A DNA stretch of 23,298 nt, taken from the NCBI GenBank assembly GCA_964575675.1, contig CAZNRY010000043.1:1-23298 (forward strand). Reading direction: 5' to 3'. Shown here in pieces: positions 16,175 to 23,298 of the stretch. Below the pieces are notes generated by a model, which did no database searches, was not told the origin of the DNA, and was given only the letters and a program-made list of their open reading frames with translations. Origin of the DNA: CAZNRY01 sp964575675 (GTDB taxonomy: Bacteria > Eisenbacteria > RBG-16-71-46 > CAIMUX01 > VGJL01). Made by a program: the position numbers and the translations under genes. Positions within the stretch are counted from its first letter, which is position 1. Every line of letters starts with the position of its first letter.

Positions 16175-16744
16175 TGCACCACTCCTCGTCGTTTGCGAGC
16201 CCTTACACATACGAGAGCCGCAGTCAGGAGGAGGGGAGGATCCGGCTCGCGCGGAAGGCCGGAAAGTACGATCCCCGAGAATCAGAATCCCCCCCGAGCC
16301 ACCGTGACCGCGGCATGAAAACGCACGAACACGCAAGACGATGGTCCCGGGTGTCATTCGCCGACCGTCATTCTGCGGAACCAACGAGATCGCGCCGGCC
16401 GGACCCCATCGGGAATCCAGCGGTTGGCCAGAGTGCGCCGCGAACGGCTACCTGAAGATGGGAGAGACTCCTACGGACCGGATCGTCGCCTCATGATGTG
16501 AAACACTCACATTGACCAACGGGCTGCTCGCCGGCGAGCCGGACATCGGCGTTCTCTCATTCGTCGGGTCTTGCTGCTCAACAGTCGCTGCCCATCAGGC
16601 ACCAAGCATGCACGCATCGCACTTGACCCGCAGTGAGCGTAGTCGACCTGGATCGGAGTGTCAAGACGGAATCGCAGATCTGCGCCTGCAGTAGGAAGAT
16701 GGCTATCGTCGCGCCGGCGGAGTCGTGAATCACCGAACGGACGT
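16175..16744. other. Gene-free stretch between two minus-strand genes
   Basis: These 570 bases lie between the large toroid/cohesin gene and the DinB-family gene. Short frames exist but have no ribosome site or protein-like composition. A perfect 14-base palindrome (GCTCGCCGGCGAGC, 16526-16539) is the only structure noticed. It presumably contains the toroid gene's promoter, but no convincing promoter hexamers were found. Confidence 0.5.
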
Positions 16745-17278
16745 TCAGCCCGCGTGGCCCAGGTAGCGCTCCTTGACGACGTTCATGTGATGGAGCTCGT
16801 GGCCTGCGATGACGTAGAGGACCGCCCGCGTCGTGAAAGAGTAGCCGGACGCCGTTCCGGTGCGATCGAGGGCGGAGTTGTTGAAGTTCTCGAAGAGCAG
16901 GGTATTGGCGGAACGCAGGTGCCGGAACTGCTCGAGGAGCGCGGGGACCGTGCAGGCGGAGAAATCCGCGTTGGCCATGTAGACGTCCGGGTCGATCTTG
17001 GGCAGGAGGCCACTCTCGCCGCGCGCGAAGGAGAGGGCGCGGTAGGTGAAGATCCACTCGGTGTCGATGATGTGGCCCAGAACTTCCATCAGGCTCCACT
17101 TTCCCGGCGCGTAGCGGAAGTCGGCTGCTGCGGCCGAAGTGCCCCTAAGAAGATCGAGAGTTTGTGGCGTCTGAGCCCTCAGGATCTCGACGATCTCGCC
17201 GTCGGGGACCAATTGGATGTAGCGGTCGTAGTACTCGAAATACTCGGTTTTCTCGGGACGTCTGTTGAGTGGATTCAT
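16745..17278 (-). CDS. DinB family (DinB_2-like) metal-binding protein
   Basis: This 177-residue protein fits the DinB/YfiT four-helix-bundle superfamily. The signature Y-A-P-G-K-W-S-L-M-E-V-L-G-H-I-I-D-T-E is at 56-74, followed by R-A-L-S-F-A-R-G at 80-87. The C-terminal A-G-H-E-L-H-H is at 158-164. His69, His160 and His164 are the likely metal ligands by family analogy. Members include thiol-dependent transferases and proteins of unknown role; the reaction here is not known. It has no signal peptide and is probably cytoplasmic, unlike its secreted neighbours. The start at 17278 has no strong ribosome site. The upstream gene on the same strand ends 108 bases away. Confidence 0.9.
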   Translation of the reverse strand: MNPLNRRPEKTEYFEYYDRYIQLVPDGEIVEILRAQTPQTLDLLRGTSAAAADFRYAPGKWSLMEVLGHIIDTEWIFTYRALSFARGESGLLPKIDPDVYMANADFSACTVPALLEQFRHLRSANTLLFENFNNSALDRTGTASGYSFTTRAVLYVIAGHELHHMNVVKERYLGHAG

Positions 17279-17386
17279 GGCGCGACTGTAGCCGAGGACG
17301 GGCCCGCGCGAAAGGGGCCAGTGTGCCCGGATGTCCGGCGCGTTCCGCCTGCGCGCGCGGGCGATCCTGCGCGGACGCTCGCCCCG

Positions 17387-20134
17387 TCACTTCAAGAGGA
17401 GCATCCTCTTTTGGTCGGCAAGCGCGCCGGCCTCGAGGCTGTAGAAGTAGACCCCCGAGCCGACGGCGCGCCCGGCTGCATCGCGCCCGTCCCAAGCGAC
17501 CTGGTGGTTTCCCGGCGTCTGCGCTCCCGACGCGAGACTGCGAATCAACCGGCCGCCGATGTCGTAGATCGCGAGCTCAACCTCCTCCCGCTGAGGGAGG
17601 GCGAATGAGATCGTGGTGGTCCCCGCGAAGGGGTTCGGCGCGTTCTGGCCGAGGACGAACTGGAGCACCGCCGCATCGTCGACATCGGAGGTCATGAACA
17701 TCCGCGAGACGAACTCCGGCCGGTCGACGAAGGGATTGCGGTTCTGCTGAATGCGATAGATCGCGCCGTTGCGATCGATCTCCTTCTGGCTGACCGGATC
17801 CTGGAAGTGCCACAGTAGGAGCATGTCGACGGCCCACGGGAAGAACTCCGCGCCGCTCGTCATCGGGCCATCCGGCCATGCCGCGTCCTCGGTGTAATAC
17901 CTCGTCGAGACGTAGAAGTAGGCTCGTGCGAGATCGCCCTTGAAGTCGTCGATCGGCTCGAAGACGGTCCCCGTGAATCCGGGAACCGAACTCGCTCCCC
18001 GCATGCTTCCGTTCAGCGAGGTCCAATCCGCCGCCGCGGTCTCTCCGTAGGCGCAGTTGCCCCTGATGCTGTTCACGTGGGTGTCGCAGGGGTAGAGGAT
18101 GAAGACGTCCGTGTACATCGGGGACACTTCCCCTCCGAACCAGCTCTTGGGGAAGGAATGCTCGCGCGTGTATCCGGTTCCTTCCTGGCCTCCGACGCCA
18201 CCCTGATCGACTCCGAACGTGTACTCGTAGAACGGGATCCCGCCCGGAACGTCGGAGTAGACGTCCCAGACCTTTCCGTTCGGCTTGTCGTCGGATGTGT
18301 AAAACGCCGTCCATGCGTGGTCGTAACTCCACACGACGTGGTTCTTGATGATGTTGTGGAGCGCGGCCTTGAGCGGAGTGCCGGCCACGCCCTCGGCGCT
18401 CGCGTAGTATCCCGCTGGAACGCTGTTGTCGGTGTAGTTGAACGCGCGGGTCTGTCCGGTTTCGATGTTGCCGTAGAAGTCGGCGACGCCGTTTGCCGCG
18501 AGGGTGTGATTGCCTTCCGCCATCGGGGCGATCGTCAATCGAACTTGCTCGAGGCGGCTCGGGTCGCGCACGGCCCGCTGCGCGGACGTTCCATCGACCG
18601 CGTAGTTGCCGCTCGTCTCGCCGCTGGCCTGCTCCACGCCCTCGGAGAAGGTCGCGATGACCGTCGTGTCGTTGATCGCGATCGCGTAGTAGATCACCGG
18701 GGCCGTGCGATCGCCGACCCAAACGACATCGCTCTCGTCGCGGGGTTCGATCTTGAACTGGCCGCTGCTGTAGGTGATGGGGCCCGTCACCTCGTAGGAT
18801 GTGCCGAGCAGCGGGATGCAACGGTAGCCGAGATCGTCCACGCGCCCCGGGCCGCTTCCGTCGTTCACCTCCCACTCGCCGTAACCGAGGCCGGGGTTCG
18901 TGCAGGTTGCGCTCGCGAGACGGACCAGAACGCCCTCATAGGGCTCCGTGACCGCGGCGGCGATCGAGACGATCGTGGGCGCAGGGAAGGGAACTCCGGA
19001 CATCGAGCTCAGGACCGTCGCATCGACGAGGAGCGTGTTGCCGGCGTTCTCCGCGCTGTCATTCTCGACCACGCGCCCCTGCACCAGGATGGAATCGCCG
19101 ATCGAGGGCGATACGGCGGCACGCGCCCAGATGCCGTTCCACGGCCCGCTGCCGTCCTGCAGGACAAAATAGGAACCGTACAGGGCGGTCACGATGCCGT
19201 GGGTCACCACCCCCTTGCCGTCGTAGGGAGAAGATGCGACGGCGCCCTGGGCCTCGTAGATCGTGAGCTCGTACGGCAGGGAATAGCTTTGTAGCGCGGA
19301 AAGGCTCGTCGCGGGTAGATCGCTCGTCGCCTCGATCTTGAAACAGACCGTTGCTCCCTCCGTTTGGGGCGGGATCGGCGCCGTCGTGACGTATCGATCC
19401 CCCGAGGAGACGCCCATGGGGATCTCGCTCGAGAGGACGGTCGGGGAGAGTCCCCAGAGGACACTCACGGAGACGATCGTCGCGGTTTCATCGATCACGT
19501 CCGCGAAGATCGCCACATCCGAGACGCTCCTGGGAGAGGGCGGATCGATCGCGATGCTCGAGATGCTGGGTCCTTCCGCCGGTGGCGCCACGTTGTGGAT
19601 GCCCGGGGATGCGTTCGTGGCCAGGGTCACGGGCGTCGAGGTCCACTCGGCCGGGTTATAAGTCGTGCTGGGCGCCAGGATCTCTGGTTTGCGGACGTAG
19701 TCGGAGTTCTCGAATGTGGTTCCGGTCGCGACGACATAATCGATCAGGATGCCGCCGGGCGCGACCAGCTTCGCCCCATCGCCCACCTTCCCGTTCCAGT
19801 TGCCGTTGCTGGTCGACCACGCGTCGTCGCCAAACGTCACCGGGAAGACGGTGACGGTGGTATGAGAGCCGGCCACCAGGGCCTGGCCCGGGATGATTTG
19901 CCCGGAGAGGGTCCAGGTGAAGACGGGAATCCCGTTCGCGATCGCGACCAACGTCCAGCCGGTCAAGTCGATCGTGCCCGCATCCGGGTTGTAGATCTCG
20001 AGGAAGCGATCGGTCAGGTAGTTGGAATACGGATCGCAGAGCTCCGAGATCATGAGATTCGCCTGCGCGTCCGCCGGGACGAGCAGGAAAAGGATTGCGG
20101 CGACGACGATCAGAACGGAGGCGGCGGTCCGCAT
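17387..20134 (-). CDS. Secreted lamin-tail / endonuclease I protein with FlgD-like tail
   Basis: This 915-residue exported protein has a signal peptide at 1-24. A lamin-tail domain (about 26-165; I-S-E-L start, F-L-E-I-Y-N-P, L-T-G-W) is followed by an Ig-like region, two OB-fold-like regions (about 295-475) of the kind linked to extracellular nucleases, and a further Ig-like stretch. The endonuclease I domain is at about 583-815: T-R-E-H-S-F-P-K-S-W-F with catalytic His659, H-V-N-S-I-R-G-N at 686-693, and W-H-F-Q-D-P-V-S then N-R-N-P-F-V-D-R-P-E near the end. The FlgD-like tail (about 828-915: A-P-N-P-F, W-D-G-R-D, S-G-V-Y-F-Y) closes it. It should cut extracellular DNA or RNA nonspecifically. 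ATG 20134 has GAGGGA upstream and starts the signal peptide; the upstream TTG is rejected. Confidence 0.9.
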   Translation of the reverse strand: MRTAASVLIVVAAILFLLVPADAQANLMISELCDPYSNYLTDRFLEIYNPDAGTIDLTGWTLVAIANGIPVFTWTLSGQIIPGQALVAGSHTTVTVFPVTFGDDAWSTSNGNWNGKVGDGAKLVAPGGILIDYVVATGTTFENSDYVRKPEILAPSTTYNPAEWTSTPVTLATNASPGIHNVAPPAEGPSISSIAIDPPSPRSVSDVAIFADVIDETATIVSVSVLWGLSPTVLSSEIPMGVSSGDRYVTTAPIPPQTEGATVCFKIEATSDLPATSLSALQSYSLPYELTIYEAQGAVASSPYDGKGVVTHGIVTALYGSYFVLQDGSGPWNGIWARAAVSPSIGDSILVQGRVVENDSAENAGNTLLVDATVLSSMSGVPFPAPTIVSIAAAVTEPYEGVLVRLASATCTNPGLGYGEWEVNDGSGPGRVDDLGYRCIPLLGTSYEVTGPITYSSGQFKIEPRDESDVVWVGDRTAPVIYYAIAINDTTVIATFSEGVEQASGETSGNYAVDGTSAQRAVRDPSRLEQVRLTIAPMAEGNHTLAANGVADFYGNIETGQTRAFNYTDNSVPAGYYASAEGVAGTPLKAALHNIIKNHVVWSYDHAWTAFYTSDDKPNGKVWDVYSDVPGGIPFYEYTFGVDQGGVGGQEGTGYTREHSFPKSWFGGEVSPMYTDVFILYPCDTHVNSIRGNCAYGETAAADWTSLNGSMRGASSVPGFTGTVFEPIDDFKGDLARAYFYVSTRYYTEDAAWPDGPMTSGAEFFPWAVDMLLLWHFQDPVSQKEIDRNGAIYRIQQNRNPFVDRPEFVSRMFMTSDVDDAAVLQFVLGQNAPNPFAGTTTISFALPQREEVELAIYDIGGRLIRSLASGAQTPGNHQVAWDGRDAAGRAVGSGVYFYSLEAGALADQKRMLLLK

Positions 20135-20278
20135 CGGGGTCCCTCGCTCTGCGTGTACCTTCAAGCGGTTGGACCCAGCCGGTCATCGCAAGTTGGGAGG
20201 CGATCGCCAGGGGGTCTAATGGAAACTCTCCTAGCGAATTATCTCACATGAGGGGCGCGGGACGAAGGAGGAAAGGGG

Positions 20279-20863
20279 TTAGGAGAGGGCTGCGGTTCGG
20301 AGCACCTTCCGGACCCGTTGTTTCCCGCCGTCGCGATTGCCGACGACGCGGAACCCCGCGTTCTTGAAGAGCTCGCGCGTGCCGGTCCACGAGAAGGCGG
20401 CGATGTACTTGCCGTCCTTGTTCGGCTTGACCGGATATCCCTCGACGATCTCGACCTTGCGCTTGGCCATCGCGCGGACGGCGTGGTCGAGCAACGCGGT
20501 CGCGACCCCTTGGGCGCGAAACTTGCGATGAACGTAGAAACATGTGATCGACCAGACGCGCTTCGCGTCATCGCACTTGAGGCTTCGCGAGCGTTCGAGG
20601 CGATGGTAATCGAGGCGCGGTCCGAAGTTGCACCATCCGACCGGCTCGCCGTTGACAAAGGCGAGGATGCCGTGGGTTGTCTTGTCGCGAACGCCCTTCC
20701 GCAGGCGCGCTTTCGCCTTGGCCCCTTGGATCTCGCTCCAATCCTCGCCGGGGGCGACCTTCCACGCCTGGCACCAGCAGCCCCCGCACGCGCCGTTCTC
20801 TCCGAAGAGACTCTCGAGTTGCGGCCAAAGGGCCGGCGTCAGCTCCTTCGTGACGATTCCCAT
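20279..20863 (-). CDS. GNAT family N-acetyltransferase
   Basis: This 194-residue protein has the GNAT acetyl-CoA binding pattern: a beta strand S-I-T-C-F-Y-V at 105-111, then R-K-F-R-A-Q-G-V-A-T-A-L-L at 113-125, where R-A-Q-G-V-A is the pyrophosphate-binding motif A. An N-terminal A-C-G-G-C-W-C-Q-A-W stretch (25-34) and V-G-W-C-N-F at 75-80 place it in a cytoplasmic GNAT group that is common in bacteria but has no assigned substrate. The start at 20863 has GGAG at a long spacing. It lies 21 bases downstream of the DoxX gene and is probably cotranscribed. Substrate unknown. Confidence 0.85.
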   Translation of the reverse strand: MGIVTKELTPALWPQLESLFGENGACGGCWCQAWKVAPGEDWSEIQGAKAKARLRKGVRDKTTHGILAFVNGEPVGWCNFGPRLDYHRLERSRSLKCDDAKRVWSITCFYVHRKFRAQGVATALLDHAVRAMAKRKVEIVEGYPVKPNKDGKYIAAFSWTGTRELFKNAGFRVVGNRDGGKQRVRKVLRTAALS

Positions 20864-20884
20864 GATGCGTAGTTCTCCGTGTCG

Positions 20885-21319
20885 TTACCGCGCGGACCCC
20901 AAGGATGCACCCGGATCCGACTTCTTCCAGAACCGCTCGATCGCGTAGGGTCCTCCGCCATTGGCCGCGAGAAACAGGAACACGAAGCAGTAGAGGACAG
21001 CCAGCTCGCCGTGGTTCACGAGCGGCATGAATCCGCCCTTGGCATGGCTCATGAAGTACGCGACCGCCATCTGGCCCGCTAGAAGGAATGCGACCGGCCG
21101 GGTGAAGATACCGAGCAGGATCAAGAGGCCCCCGAAGAGCTCCAAGACTCCGCCGAACCAGATCAGACTCGGGAAGGTCGCCGTCGCGCCCGTTCCGCGC
21201 ATTCCTCCGAACCAGCCGAGGAGCTTCTGCCCGCCGTGCGGCAGGAAGAGGAAACCGACGATGATCCGCATCAGCGTCAGGGTCGGGGTGATGCACTTTT
21301 GAGCAACCCGTTCAAACAT
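20885..21319 (-). CDS. DoxX family membrane protein
   Basis: This 144-residue protein has four hydrophobic segments and the DoxX signature R-I-I-V-G-F-L-F-L-P-H-G-G-Q-K-L-L-G-W-F near the start, followed by G-G-V-L-E-L-F-G-G-L-L-I-L-L-G. DoxX-like proteins are small inner-membrane proteins linked to redox or thiol balance; the exact activity of most is unknown. The frame extends to 21358, but ATG 21319 is chosen because AGGGGGA lies eight bases upstream. The GNAT gene follows after 21 bases. Confidence 0.9.
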   Translation of the reverse strand: MFERVAQKCITPTLTLMRIIVGFLFLPHGGQKLLGWFGGMRGTGATATFPSLIWFGGVLELFGGLLILLGIFTRPVAFLLAGQMAVAYFMSHAKGGFMPLVNHGELAVLYCFVFLFLAANGGGPYAIERFWKKSDPGASLGSAR

Positions 21320-21443
21320 GGCTTGGTCCCCCTTGGGGTTGCGGCCAGGTAGATCCAACCGCCCATCCGCCCATTCCCTAACCGTGCGAGTTCAGCACGC
21401 TTTTCGAGCGGAGTCGAGGAGACTCTTGGGCGGAGGCGGCGCG

Positions 21444-22634
21444 TCAGGGATTGGGCCGGGCCGCCAGGATCTCCTCGAAGGCAAGAAGGAAGGCCTCTAT
21501 GTCCCCGCGCTCGATCGTCAGGCTAGGATCGATTCGCAGCACGCTCGCGCCCGGCCGGCGGCCCACGATGAAACCGCGCCGCACGAGCTCGCGGTGGGTC
21601 CGGATGGTGAACGATGTCTCGGGATCGTTGATCAGCTCGACTGCCGCCATCAGACCGCGCGCGCGGATCTCCCGGATCGCGCCGGTGCGGGAGCGGATCC
21701 GCTCGAGTCCTTCGAGCAGGATCTTCGCGATCTCCCTGCCGCGATCGATCAGTCCCTCTTCACGGATCAACCGGATCACCTCGCGCACGACGGCGGCCCC
21801 GACCGGATCGTTCTGGTGGGACTGCGCGTACTTGACCTCTCGCCCGCCGAGACGATCGACCACGCGCGGCCCGAATGCGGCCACGCTGACCGGGTAGCCA
21901 TTTCCGATCCCCTTGCCGGTCGCGACGATGTCGGGGGAGAGGTCGTAGTGCTGATAGCCGAACCACATCCCGGTGCGGCCGACGCCCGTAGTCACCTCGT
22001 TGACGAGAATGATGCCGTTCGCCTCGCGGACGGCGCGGACGATTTGCTGGATCAGCTTCTTGGGCGGAAACCGGACGAGGCCCGACGAGCTTCCCGGCTC
22101 GAAGAGAAACCCGCCGATCTTGTCGAAGGGGATAGAGGCCCAACGCCCGCACGATCCGTCGCAGTCCTTGTCGGGGGAGCAACCAGCGCACTCCATCCAA
22201 TCGAAGCAGAACCACTCATCCGCCCGCTTCCGGCTCGCCGATCCATAGGCGCCGAAGTAGGAATCGGCCATGGTCAGGAAGAGCGGCCGATCGGTCAATG
22301 ACTGGGCGACGCGGACTCCGTACTCGACCGCCTCGCTTCCCGAGCAGAGGAAGACGCACTTGCCGCCGTCGAAGCCGAGGAGGGCCAGGAGCTCCCGGGC
22401 GGCATCCTCGACGATCTCGTTCGTGTAGCAGAATCCCGTGTGCCCGACGCGCGCAAGTTGGTCCTGGATGATTCGCAGTATGCGGGGGTTCGCGTGGCCG
22501 ACGGACGTGCACCAGACGCCCGACTCGAGATCGACGTATCGATTGCCCCGAGAGTCGAAGAGATGGCAGTTCTCGGCCCGGACGATGTCGTCCAGGATCA
22601 GCTCGTGGCCGGGGTACCAGAGGACGTGGGTCAT
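21444..22634 (-). CDS. Class III PLP-dependent aminotransferase
   Basis: This 396-residue protein has the class III (acetylornithine/GABA-type) aminotransferase fold. The cofactor-binding S-G-S-E-A-V-E is at 98-104, the PLP-site motif N-E-V-T-T-G-V-G-R-T-G at 212-222, and the Schiff-base lysine is Lys241 in G-K-G-I-G-N-G-Y-P. Two points stand out. The residue that contacts the PLP ring nitrogen, normally Asp (D-E-V-Q-T-G), is Asn212. A five-cysteine segment, C-x5-C-x2-C-x5-C-x3-C at 143-162, sits before the G-G-F-L-F-E-P strand. GGAGAG five bases before ATG 22634 fixes the start, and the frame upstream is not protein-like. Substrate and pathway are not evident from the neighbours (a small unknown protein upstream, DoxX and GNAT downstream). 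Confidence 0.88.
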   Translation of the reverse strand: MTHVLWYPGHELILDDIVRAENCHLFDSRGNRYVDLESGVWCTSVGHANPRILRIIQDQLARVGHTGFCYTNEIVEDAARELLALLGFDGGKCVFLCSGSEAVEYGVRVAQSLTDRPLFLTMADSYFGAYGSASRKRADEWFCFDWMECAGCSPDKDCDGSCGRWASIPFDKIGGFLFEPGSSSGLVRFPPKKLIQQIVRAVREANGIILVNEVTTGVGRTGMWFGYQHYDLSPDIVATGKGIGNGYPVSVAAFGPRVVDRLGGREVKYAQSHQNDPVGAAVVREVIRLIREEGLIDRGREIAKILLEGLERIRSRTGAIREIRARGLMAAVELINDPETSFTIRTHRELVRRGFIVGRRPGASVLRIDPSLTIERGDIEAFLLAFEEILAARPNP

Positions 22635-22687
22635 GTTTCTCTCCGACGTTATGGCGAACCTCGGATGATCATACACTGCAAGCGTCC

Positions 22688-23086
22688 CTAGTTTTCGCTC
22701 CGCTCCGGCCCGCTCGCGCGCTCAGGCGGAGCGCCCCCGGGGACCAGTGCCATCTGGACCGTCTGCTTCCTCTTGTCATAGGAGAAGATGATCTGCCCGC
22801 CCTTCTGGGCCGCCCGGACAAGGTTTTGGGCGTCCTGCGTCTGTCCAGCCACGTATTCGACCGCGGCGGCGGTCAACGTCTCATCCACCTCCTTGAGGGA
22901 ACGCAGTATCTCCGCGAGCGCAGAGAGAACCCGCGCAGTGCTGACCTTCCGTCTGGGACGGCCCTTCGTCGTGATCAGGCTGCCGCCGAGCGTGGTGACC
23001 GCCCCGGTGGCTTCACGAAGCGTGTCGATCCCGCGAAGGAGGATCCCGAAACTGATCGATTCGACCGGAACGGTTAGATCGGGCAT
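22688..23086 (-). CDS. Small unknown protein upstream of the aminotransferase
   Basis: This 132-residue protein is not recognised. It has no signal peptide or membrane segment. The middle (about 50-98) is predicted helical and amphipathic (V-L-S-A-L-A-E-I-L-R-S-L then V-R-A-A-Q-K-G-G), preceded by a basic T-T-K-G-R-P-R-R-K patch, and the end is short and charged. The ATG at 23086 is chosen because GGAGGT is four bases upstream; a TTG at 23098 is in frame but would place the ribosome site inside the gene. It lies 53 bases upstream of the aminotransferase and may share its transcript. A CCAATT/AATTGG palindrome covers its leader. Confidence 0.6.
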   Translation of the reverse strand: MPDLTVPVESISFGILLRGIDTLREATGAVTTLGGSLITTKGRPRRKVSTARVLSALAEILRSLKEVDETLTAAAVEYVAGQTQDAQNLVRAAQKGGQIIFSYDKRKQTVQMALVPGGAPPERASGPERSEN

Positions 23087-23094
23087 GAACACCT

Positions 23095-23111
23095 CCAATT
23101 GGGGGAATTGG
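23095..23111. promoter_or_regulatory. Inverted repeat over the leader and ribosome site
   Basis: CCAATT (23095-23100) and AATTGG (23106-23111) flank a five-G spacer. On the minus strand the distal arm runs straight into the GGAGGT ribosome site of the 132-residue gene. It could be an operator or a small RNA stem that affects translation. A short AT-rich stretch (about 23128-23137) just upstream could hold a -10 element, but no matching -35 was found. Confidence 0.3.
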
Positions 23112-23284
23112 ATAGAGTGACACTCAATAATATATGGGGAGCTTCAAGTGGATCCGTGTGACGGACCAGTTGCGGCCACTATGGGTCCACGAGAAGCGTC
23201 AAGATAGCACAATGCAGCGCGGATGTCAAGGGGAATGTCGTCGGGACAGCGATTCCGCAACGGCGATCCTGGGACAGGAGCAAC

Positions 23285-23298
23285 ATGGGTTCCAGCGC
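23285..23298 (+). CDS. Possible 5' end of a divergent gene cut by the window edge
   Basis: An ATG at 23285 follows AGGAG with a four-base spacer and opens a frame (M-G-S-S) that leaves the window. The 187 bases between it and the minus-strand leader fit a divergent promoter region. Only four codons are visible, so this is tentative. Confidence 0.3.

Noticed and set aside
13790..16318. Very long (over 800 codon) plus-strand frame opposite the toroid/cohesin gene
   Set aside because: It is rich in Arg, Val, Asp and His without domain patterns. The opposing frame has clear domains. It is a GC-bias shadow.
16526..16539. Perfect 14-base palindrome GCTCGCCGGCGAGC
   Set aside because: Self-complementary GC strings are expected by chance here. 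There is no loop, no T-tract and no nearby start or stop.

Overview
The window is GC-rich, densely packed bacterial chromosome. Five proteins end in the same FlgD-like immunoglobulin-fold tail (an N-terminal PNP motif, then W-D-G-x-D, G-x-Y-F-Y and a basic last residue). Such tails are typical of the secreted proteomes of the Fibrobacterota-Chlorobiota-Bacteroidota superphylum and neighbouring candidate phyla (Eisenbacteria, Krumholzibacteriota, Latescibacterota). That placement is inferred from protein style; the window holds no rRNA or other marker gene. No rRNA, tRNA, CRISPR array, transposase gene or phage gene was seen.

Layout. 1-444 is the 3' end of an unrecognised gene. 646-1098 (-) is a small protein with a DUF3553-like start, separated from it by a possible bidirectional terminator. 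1548-3632 (+) is an abutting pair: a COG2521-type methyltransferase and a YcaQ/AlkZ-type DNA glycosylase. 3806-5004 (+) is a DedA membrane protein overlapping an unknown membrane protein. 5089-7461 (+) is an ECF sigma factor, an anti-sigma factor with two zinc-binding motifs, and a small membrane protein, ending in a strong hairpin. 7739-9088 (+) is a UMF1/Atg22-type transporter that converges on the secreted-protein block.

9099-20134 (-) is the most distinctive part. It holds five exported proteins with the FlgD-like tail: a DNRLRE/CARDB protein, two tandem cohesin-like paralogues, a 998-residue toroid/cohesin/dockerin protein, and a 915-residue lamin-tail/endonuclease I protein. A DinB-family protein lies among them. 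A roughly 185-bp foldback (MITE-like) element sits between two of the secreted-protein genes.

20279-23086 (-) is a run of a small unknown protein, a class III aminotransferase, a DoxX membrane protein and a GNAT acetyltransferase. A possible divergent gene starts at the last 14 bases of the window.

The secreted block probably shares one export or anchoring route and may build a surface structure or handle extracellular polymers, including DNA. The ECF cassette is a self-contained envelope-signalling unit. Nothing in the sequence ties the two together.
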